Below, piece after piece: positions 7,731 to 11,514 of a DNA stretch of 11,514 nucleotides. Source of the DNA: JBBIJO01 sp037445895 (lineage in GTDB: Bacteria > Bacteroidota > Ignavibacteria > Kapaibacteriales > UBA2268); the NCBI GenBank assembly GCA_037445895.1, contig JBBIJO010000034.1:1-11514 (forward strand). The letters are read 5' to 3'. A program made the position numbers and the translations under genes. How positions within the stretch are numbered: position 1 is the first letter of the stretch; each line of letters starts with the position of its first letter. A model generated the notes under the pieces. That model was not told where the DNA came from. It made no database searches and saw only the letters and a program-made list of their open reading frames with translations.

Positions 7731-7861
7731 TGGACGGAAGAAAATCTGATACCAACACGGGTTTTACGACAGGCAGGGTGACGTGCAAACTTGAAACTTT
7801 GTGCTTCTATTCAAGTCCAGTACAGGTTGATAGTTCTGTGCTCCGCGAAACCCGCACAAAC

Positions 7862-7994
7862 GCACAACAACGTGTATAAGAAATAGCGGGATTAGTAGTA
7901 ATCCAAAGGTCAGTGATTTTAATTTAAGCCAGTGCAAAACTGAAAGTGAAGTGCTTATTAGTCCGCTACTTCTCATACACACAAAACGTTATAC
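7862..7994 (+). repeat. large imperfect palindrome, attC-like recombination site candidate
   Basis: Arms at 7871-7889 (CGTGTATAAGAAATAGCGG) and 7963-7981 are complementary at 16 of 19 positions; the three exceptions include transitions that still allow G-T pairing. The loop is 73 bases. The outer ends are GCACAAC (7862-7868) and GTTATAC (7988-7994), which are inversely related with two transitions, like the R'' (RYYYAAC) and R' (GTTRRRY) boxes of an integron attC site. The total of 133 bases is within the attC size range. GTTATAC departs from GTTRRRY at one base. It lies between two unrelated small genes on the same strand, as a cassette site would. Confidence 0.5.
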
Positions 7995-7999
7995 GCAAT
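7987..7999 (+). repeat. 13-bp inverted repeat, left copy
   Basis: CGTTATACGCAAT is the exact reverse complement of ATTGCGTATAACG at 10633-10645. The two copies enclose the NTF2-like gene, a methyltransferase and arsM. Each copy is the outer end of a palindrome, so the plus-strand and minus-strand genes around them point away from sites of the same type. Confidence 0.8.
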
Positions 8000-8103
8000 C
8001 GAAGTTAAATTTTTCTTAAATTACTGTAGAAGGATTTTTTGATACAAAACAAAAAACTTAATAAACTTTCACCAATAATCTTGTATTATGGAGAACAAAA
8101 CAA

Positions 8104-8487
8104 ATGTCATATGATGAACGCGCAATTCGCCAATTAGTTGAAACTTGGTTCACCGCCACAAAAGCCGGCGACATTGAAACCGTACTTAGTTTAATGACCG
8201 ATGATGTTATTTTTACTGTTGTAGGAAAAGAGCCATTTGGTAAAGAAGTATTTGGGTCTGCTTCGAAGCAGCAACAAAATATGAACATTGATGGTACAAG
8301 TGAAATAAAAGAAATTAAAATCATCGGCAATTGGGCATACATGCGAAGTTTCATAAAAATTAAAATGACTGTGAATGGCGGCGAACCAATACATCGTTCT
8401 GGTTACTCATTATCTATACTGCATAAAGAATCTGATGGAAAATGGCGAATTGCTCGTGACGCTAATTTATTAACCGTTGATAAATGA
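8104..8487 (+). CDS. NTF2-like protein, SgcJ/EcaC/DUF4440 family
   Basis: This 127-residue cytoplasmic protein is one NTF2-like (SnoaL-fold) domain: a cone-shaped alpha+beta barrel used by many small enzymes and binding proteins. It opens with the helix DERAIRQLVETWFTATKAGD (4-23), then IETVLSLMTDDVIFTVVG, the usual segment where an Asp faces the pocket. Further on come EIKIIGNWAYMR and the final strands SLSILHKESDGKWRIARDAN, matching the family's W-R/K-I-x-R-D ending. Members include SgcJ and EcaC of natural-product clusters and many uncharacterised proteins, so no reaction can be given. ATG 8104 is supported by GGAG ten bases upstream, the best Shine-Dalgarno in this half of the window. It stands alone, preceded by a palindrome and facing a minus-strand methyltransferase gene. 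Confidence 0.88.
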   Translation: MSYDERAIRQLVETWFTATKAGDIETVLSLMTDDVIFTVVGKEPFGKEVFGSASKQQQNMNIDGTSEIKEIKIIGNWAYMRSFIKIKMTVNGGEPIHRSGYSLSILHKESDGKWRIARDANLLTVDK

Positions 8488-8585
8488 TTGGAAAATCCCC
8501 TTCTTTTAAGATTGGGAAAAAAATTCAAATTTGACTCACTCCGCTACGTTTCGTGCGCTGCACTCTTCTCCTTTCAGTCGTCGGG

Positions 8586-8594
8586 GCATATAAC
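8586..8594. repeat. isolated GCATATAAC box (half of an attC-like site)
   Basis: GCATATAAC is followed by AATACGGTTCGC, resembling GCGTATAACGGTTTGGCG at 10636-10653. Read on the minus strand it gives GTTATATGC, a form of the GTTATAC box. No matching partner box was found between here and 8693, so the site appears incomplete or degraded. It lies about 100 bases after the NTF2-like gene and about 100 bases past the end of the convergent methyltransferase. Confidence 0.35.
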
Positions 8595-8627
8595 AATACG
8601 GTTCGCTTCTCGGCGTGGGTCTCAGAT

Positions 8628-8645
8628 ACCTGCCAGCCGGTAGGT
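8628..8645. terminator. stem-loop between convergent genes, possible terminator
   Basis: ACCTGCC (8628-8634) pairs with GGTAGGT (8639-8645), seven pairs including one G-T, around the loop AGCC. GGTAG (8639-8643) can instead pair with CTACC (8656-8660), so two structures compete. The position between the convergent ends of the NTF2-like gene and a methyltransferase suits a terminator, but no T tract follows on either strand. Confidence 0.3.
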
Positions 8646-8693
8646 GAGGGTGCAACTACCTATCAAAGAAAGTGGGAAGGAGTTGCCCGAAGC

Positions 8694-9437
8694 CTACTGT
8701 TTTAAAAAACTCTTGAGCTTCGCAATAATCCACTTAATCGGGAAAGGAATAACTTTCACAATAGTGTTATATCTTTGTGCCTTCGGTAAATAAATTTCAG
8801 GATGAACCAGCGATAAAGCTAAATCGCGTGTTTGTTCAAATTGTTTTAACAATTCTTTATTATTATTGAGATAAACTCTCTCAACAAAAAGCAAAATATT
8901 TTGTCTGTACCAAACACATACTTCTTTATTTGTCCATATTCTATGTCTGATACAATCAACGGGAATATACCCTTTATCTGCATAAAGTTGGGCCCAATAC
9001 GTTGGCCATTGCTCATTTACGTGATGAGTTCCTCCCTGCAATGGAATCGCTGCTGAAAAAAGGACAACTGGACCTAAATTTGTAAGAGTATCCACAAATG
9101 CTTTTGCAGATTTTTCTGATAAATGTTCTGCAACTTCTAAAGAAACAACAAGGTCAAACTTTCTATCTAATTTCAGAGGCTTCTCTAAATCGGCAGCCAA
9201 AAAAGAATTTTCTGGGATACGTAACTTTTTTATATTTACCCACTTTCCATCTATACCAAATATATCCTCGATACCATATTCTTTAAAAATGGATAAGAAT
9301 TCTCCCGTACCACAACCGACATCGACTACACTTTTAGGTGAAATCAATTCTAAGACCAACGGGACAATATGTCTTGCCGATTTTAAAGAATCTACACGTT
9401 CTTCATAAAACTTATCTGTATAAGGTACTTTTTGCAT
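8694..9437 (-). CDS. class I SAM-dependent methyltransferase
   Basis: This 247-residue protein has a Rossmann-fold SAM-binding domain: motif I VVDVGCGTGEF (37-47), the acidic ribose-binding residue D63 in GIDGKW, motif for the adenine side AADLEKP (81-87), and SLEVAEHLSE (99-108) in motif IV position. GGTHHVNEQWPTYW (135-148) is a conserved block found in a group of methyltransferases often sited near glycan or natural-product genes; the acceptor is not known. The C-terminal 60 residues are basic with a hydrophobic stretch (228-240) that may lie against the membrane. I start at ATG 9437; the frame can be extended to TTG 9458, but those seven residues are not needed. A 28-bp repeat lies only 26 bases before the start. 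It follows arsM on the same strand, with 189 bases of repeat-rich DNA between. Confidence 0.85.
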   Translation of the reverse strand: MQKVPYTDKFYEERVDSLKSARHIVPLVLELISPKSVVDVGCGTGEFLSIFKEYGIEDIFGIDGKWVNIKKLRIPENSFLAADLEKPLKLDRKFDLVVSLEVAEHLSEKSAKAFVDTLTNLGPVVLFSAAIPLQGGTHHVNEQWPTYWAQLYADKGYIPVDCIRHRIWTNKEVCVWYRQNILLFVERVYLNNNKELLKQFEQTRDLALSLVHPEIYLPKAQRYNTIVKVIPFPIKWIIAKLKSFLKQ

Positions 9438-9462
9438 ATTAATTAAATAATTTATCAAATAG

Positions 9463-9490
9463 TTCCTACTGCTCGAATTGCCAATTAACG
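9463..9490. repeat. 28-bp direct repeat, copy 2
   Basis: Identical over 28 bases to 6412-6439. Here the inner end runs directly into the 25-bp core shared with the palindrome at 10638-10718, which links the two repeat types. On the minus strand it lies in the leader of the methyltransferase gene that starts at 9437. Confidence 0.85.
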
Positions 9491-9553
9491 ATTTGCGGAT
9501 AAAAGAAGTTTTGCGAAGGCAATTTGGGCGAAATGAAACGAAGCCTTTTATCC
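9487..9553. repeat. structured repeat, copy of the 10642-10698 element
   Basis: Bases 9487-9543 align with 10642-10698. The segment 9499-9523 (beginning ATAAAAGAAGTTTTGCGAAG) is identical to 10655-10679 over 25 bases, and the next 17 bases match at 14. GGATAAAAG (9497-9505) and CTTTTATCC (9545-9553) form a perfect 9-bp inverted repeat with a 39-base loop, so this copy can also fold. Instead of a GTTATAC box, its outer end carries GTTAATTGG from the 28-bp repeat. Confidence 0.75.
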
Positions 9554-9626
9554 ACTTTTAGGTGAGTGCGATAGCACCGAGCAAGCGAAGCGAGGGAGAG
9601 TCGCAAAGTGGGGGCTTCAACCTCCA

Positions 9627-10427
9627 TCACTTTCGCCCCTCCACATAAACACTAACTACATATCCTTCGAGAGACTCATTCTCTTCCAAACCATCTAAAA
9701 TAGCTCTACCCATTGGGTCCTTTGTATTAGAATCTATGCAAGTAGAGAGCCCTCCTATTATAATTTTTACATCCTTTAACCCAGATGCTTCTACAATTTT
9801 TTTATATTCGTCAATAAGTATCGCTCCCCCGATACAACCTACATAGGCTTCAATACTCTGTTGTATTTTCTCGGGAAGCTGTTTAAGAAGGGCAATATCA
9901 GAAATTGCTATTCTGCCACTCGGTTTTAATACCCTATAAATCTCTTTGAAAACCTTTGGTTTGTCTGCCGATAGGTTGATAACACAATTGCTTATGACCA
10001 CATCAATAGAATTATCTGCTACGGGTAAATTTTCAATCTCGCCAAGTCTAAATTCAACATTTTCGATCCCATTCTTTTTTGCAATTTCCCTTGCTTTTTC
10101 AACCATTTCAGGTGTCATATCCACTCCGATGACTTTACCATTTACTCCAACCTTGGTTGCAGCAAGAAAACAGTCAAATCCAGCACCCGAGCCAAGGTCA
10201 AGCACTACTTCGCCCTTCTCGAGACTGGCTAAAGCCGTTGGATTTCCACAACTAAGAGCCAAGTTAGCCTCGTTTGGGATAACTTTTAATTCTTTTTCTG
10301 AATAGCCAATAAATTTAGCGAATTCTTTTGTATCGGGTCCACAAGCGCCACATCCACAACTTTCTTGTCCCCGAGCTATCTTGCCGTAAGCTTCTTTCAC
10401 AATTTTCTTTGTTTGCATTTCATTCAT
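9627..10427 (-). CDS. arsM: arsenite S-adenosylmethionine methyltransferase ArsM
   Basis: ArsM transfers methyl groups from SAM to As(III), giving methylarsenicals and finally volatile trimethylarsine, a cytoplasmic detoxification. The 266 residues match the shorter bacterial ArsM type. Visible are the N-terminal cysteine cluster ESCGCGACG (C24, C26, C29), LSCGNP (C60), SAM motif I VVLDLGSGAGFD (74-85), D103 in GVDMTPEMVEKA, SNCVINLSADK (146-156, C148), ISDIALL (175-181) and GCIGGA (197-202, C198). C60, C148 and C198 correspond to the three cysteines that bind arsenic in studied ArsM enzymes. No arsR, arsB/acr3 or arsC is in the window, and no ArsR-type operator is evident. Start is ATG 10427, with AGAAG nine bases upstream; M4 at 10418 is possible. 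It lies between two repeats of one family and two other methyltransferase genes on the same strand, which suggests acquisition as a unit. All catalytic residues look intact. Confidence 0.94.
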   Translation of the reverse strand: MNEMQTKKIVKEAYGKIARGQESCGCGACGPDTKEFAKFIGYSEKELKVIPNEANLALSCGNPTALASLEKGEVVLDLGSGAGFDCFLAATKVGVNGKVIGVDMTPEMVEKAREIAKKNGIENVEFRLGEIENLPVADNSIDVVISNCVINLSADKPKVFKEIYRVLKPSGRIAISDIALLKQLPEKIQQSIEAYVGCIGGAILIDEYKKIVEASGLKDVKIIIGGLSTCIDSNTKDPMGRAILDGLEENESLEGYVVSVYVEGRK

Positions 10428-10632
10428 TTTTATATCTTCTTGTTATTCTTACCGTTATATTAATATTACATTACATATTTACTACAAAACTTTTCGAAAG
10501 CTCACCGAAGCGATTCTGCACACCCACTTATTTACAAACTCCCAATAAATACAATACAAAAATAAAAAAAATAATATTTCCACCATTTGAAAGCCTATCA
10601 TTCCTTATTCCCATTAGAAAAATATTTTTTGA

Positions 10633-10645
10633 ATTGCGTATAACG
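10633..10645 (-). repeat. 13-bp inverted repeat, right copy
   Basis: ATTGCGTATAACG, the exact reverse complement of 7987-7999. It is the left end of the palindrome at 10638-10718 and, read on the minus strand, the junction between that palindrome and the arsM leader. Confidence 0.8.
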
Positions 10646-10718
10646 GTTTGGCGAATAAAAGAAGTTTTGCGAAGGCAATCTGGGCGAAGTGAAGCGGAAT
10701 GCAAAGCCCGTGTTATAC
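10638..10718 (-). repeat. 81-bp palindromic element, attC-like recombination site candidate
   Basis: The element begins with GTATAAC (10638-10644) and ends with GTTATAC (10712-10718), a perfect 7-bp inverted pair. Inside, GGTTTG (10645-10650) can pair with CAAA and CC of GCAAAGCCC with a two-base bulge, giving the split, bulged stem typical of integron attC hairpins. Its core is shared with 9487-9543. On the minus strand the repaired methyltransferase frame ends within the first box (stop 10713-10715) and arsM follows, the classical order gene, attC, next gene. GTTATAC deviates at one base from GTTRRRY, and no integrase is in view, so the attC call stays tentative. Confidence 0.5.
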
Positions 10719-11478
10719 GATGTGTGACTTCTTTGGTTTCTCAAAAATAATCACTACTTGCCAAGCAAACGGTCCTATAAAAGGTGCCAATTTAAATAAC
10801 TTTCTATCAAGGTTGTCCAAGATTTTTATGAGTGAAGGAAATATGCTTTTATTATGGAATGGCACCGCTAATAGCGAAAACAGATGAAAAAAATTCCCAA
10901 TCCACTTTGTGGAAAAATTCTTTCATCAAAGATAAGTCTTTAACAGTTAGAGGATGCTCATCTTCAACTCTAAAGCGAGGTGTAAATCTTCTATAAAGAT
11001 TTATCATTGGGTTGTGTCCCATAGGTTCTATAAAAATTGCTTTGCCTGTCGGGTTCAGGACTCTTGCCAATTCACTCAGAGCCTTATGTAAGTGAAGATG
11101 GTGCAAGATACCTGTACCACACACTATATCAAAGCTATTGTCCTCAAACTCCATTGCCTCTGCATCCATCAGCAAAAACTGAACATTCTCCACCATCTCT
11201 TGTTTAGCTCGTTCTTTAGCCAATTTAATTCCCGTCTCCGATATGTCGATGCCTATAACTTTCGCGCCATACTCTGCTAAGAAAAAGGCATACGAGCCTG
11301 TTCCGCAACCATATTCAAGCATATTCTTGTTGCGACAGTTGGAGGATAAAAGAAGTTTTTCGTAGTAGTTTCTGCTGCTTTCAACAATTGTGTAGAATTT
11401 TGATAGGGGTTCTCTGGTGCTAAATCCGTATGTCCAATCGAAAAACTCCTTTTGATTATCTTTATTAACTTCCTTCAT
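10713..11478 (-). pseudogene. class I SAM-dependent methyltransferase, frameshifted near the C-terminus
   Basis: The intact frame from ATG 11478 gives 208 residues and stops at 10852. It has SAM motif I MLEYGCGTGSYAF (53-65), D78 in GIDIS, D105 in LLMDAEAM and FDIVCGTGILHHL (116-128), as in Methyltransf_11 enzymes. After WEFF (194-197), the +1 frame continues HLFSLLAVPFHNK and runs to a TAA at 10713-10715, adding 57 residues that include FAWQVVIIFEKPK, a typical C-terminal strand of this family. The switch falls at a run of seven T on the coding strand (10887-10893 as A); six T would restore a 254-residue protein. It may be a real mutation, polymerase slippage that still yields full product, or a homopolymer sequencing error. 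The acceptor is unknown. GAGG and CAGG precede the ATG. The true stop lies inside a repeat box. Confidence 0.82.
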
Positions 11479-11492
11479 TTTTACCTGTTCCT

Positions 11493-11514
11493 CAAATGTA
11501 TTTTATATAACGTT
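11493..11514 (-). promoter_or_regulatory. possible -7 element and GTTATAT box before the methyltransferase
   Basis: On the minus strand TACATTTG (11493-11500) fits TAnnTTTG exactly, 14 bases before ATG 11478; the expected -33 box would lie beyond the window edge. Further out the minus strand reads AACGTTATATAAAAT (from 11514), like AACGTTATACGCAAT at 7986-7999, so another attC-like site probably ends here. A promoter this close would leave a very short leader and exclude GAGG from the transcript, which weakens the promoter call. Confidence 0.3.

Larger units (their letters stand above)
7731..8103. other. gene-free stretch between SRPBCC pair and NTF2-like gene
   Basis: No gene is supported in these 373 bases. 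They contain a long imperfect palindrome (7862-7994). From 8000 to 8103 the DNA is A+T-rich and acts as the leader of the next gene, ending with GGAG (8090-8093), ten bases before ATG 8104. The left part (7731-7860) is richer in G+C and contains ACGGGTTTTACGAC near its start; I cannot assign it. Confidence 0.5.

Noticed and set aside
9438..9458. TTG 9458 as start of the methyltransferase
   Set aside because: ATG 9437 is in frame, and the seven additional residues add nothing to the domain.
9463..10718. Repeats as a CRISPR array
   Set aside because: The copies are few, of unequal length, separated by whole genes rather than short spacers, and no cas gene is present.
10328..10750. 140-codon plus-strand open frame across the arsM start and the palindrome
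   Set aside because: It crosses arsM antisense, an intergenic region and the repeat, is low-complexity and hydrophobic without family features, and conflicts with the methyltransferase tail at 10713.

Overview
The window looks like an A+T-rich chromosome fragment from the Bacteroidota/Chlorobiota side of the FCB group (Bacteroidota, Ignavibacteria and Kapabacteria are all possible; I cannot choose between them). Evidence: two proteins end in type IX secretion (T9SS) type A sorting domains, several starts lack a clear Shine-Dalgarno, and strings matching the Bacteroidota promoter pattern (TTTG, about 20 bases, TAnnTTTG) are present. No tRNA, rRNA, CRISPR array or transposase gene was found.

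Left part (1-6292), ordinary chromosomal content. The last 29 codons of a T9SS-exported protein (1-90) are followed by a gene-poor stretch with a hairpin. Then comes a forward-strand unit: a cation diffusion facilitator (CDF)-like membrane protein with an altered metal site (451-1452), the Holliday-junction motor RuvB (1462-2502), and a multi-spanning glycosyltransferase resembling family GT22 (about 2480-3979) whose start overlaps the end of ruvB. Facing it is a large secreted subtilisin-like protease with a T9SS tail (4079-6292, minus strand).

Right part (about 6400-11514), accessory-looking. Small unrelated genes are separated by structured repeats: two SRPBCC (START-like) proteins (6842-7300 and 7314-7730, plus strand), an NTF2-like SgcJ/EcaC/DUF4440 protein (8104-8487, plus strand), and three class I SAM methyltransferases on the minus strand (8694-9437; arsenite methyltransferase arsM 9627-10427; 10713-11478). 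The last of these is broken by a single-base frameshift in a run of seven T. Between the genes lie imperfect palindromes whose ends carry GTATAAC/GTTATAC-type boxes, a perfect 28-bp direct repeat and a shared 25-bp core. The frameshifted methyltransferase ends inside the box of one palindrome, as a gene does in an integron gene cassette.

My main hypothesis is that this part is a small array of cassettes with attC-like recombination sites and no integrase in view (CALIN-like), or alternatively a family of mobile palindromic repeats. The palindromes and repeats are read directly from the sequence; the attC interpretation is inference. The right-hand genes do not form a single obvious pathway. 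arsM detoxifies arsenic by methylation, and the SRPBCC, NTF2-like and other methyltransferase genes have no substrate I can name.
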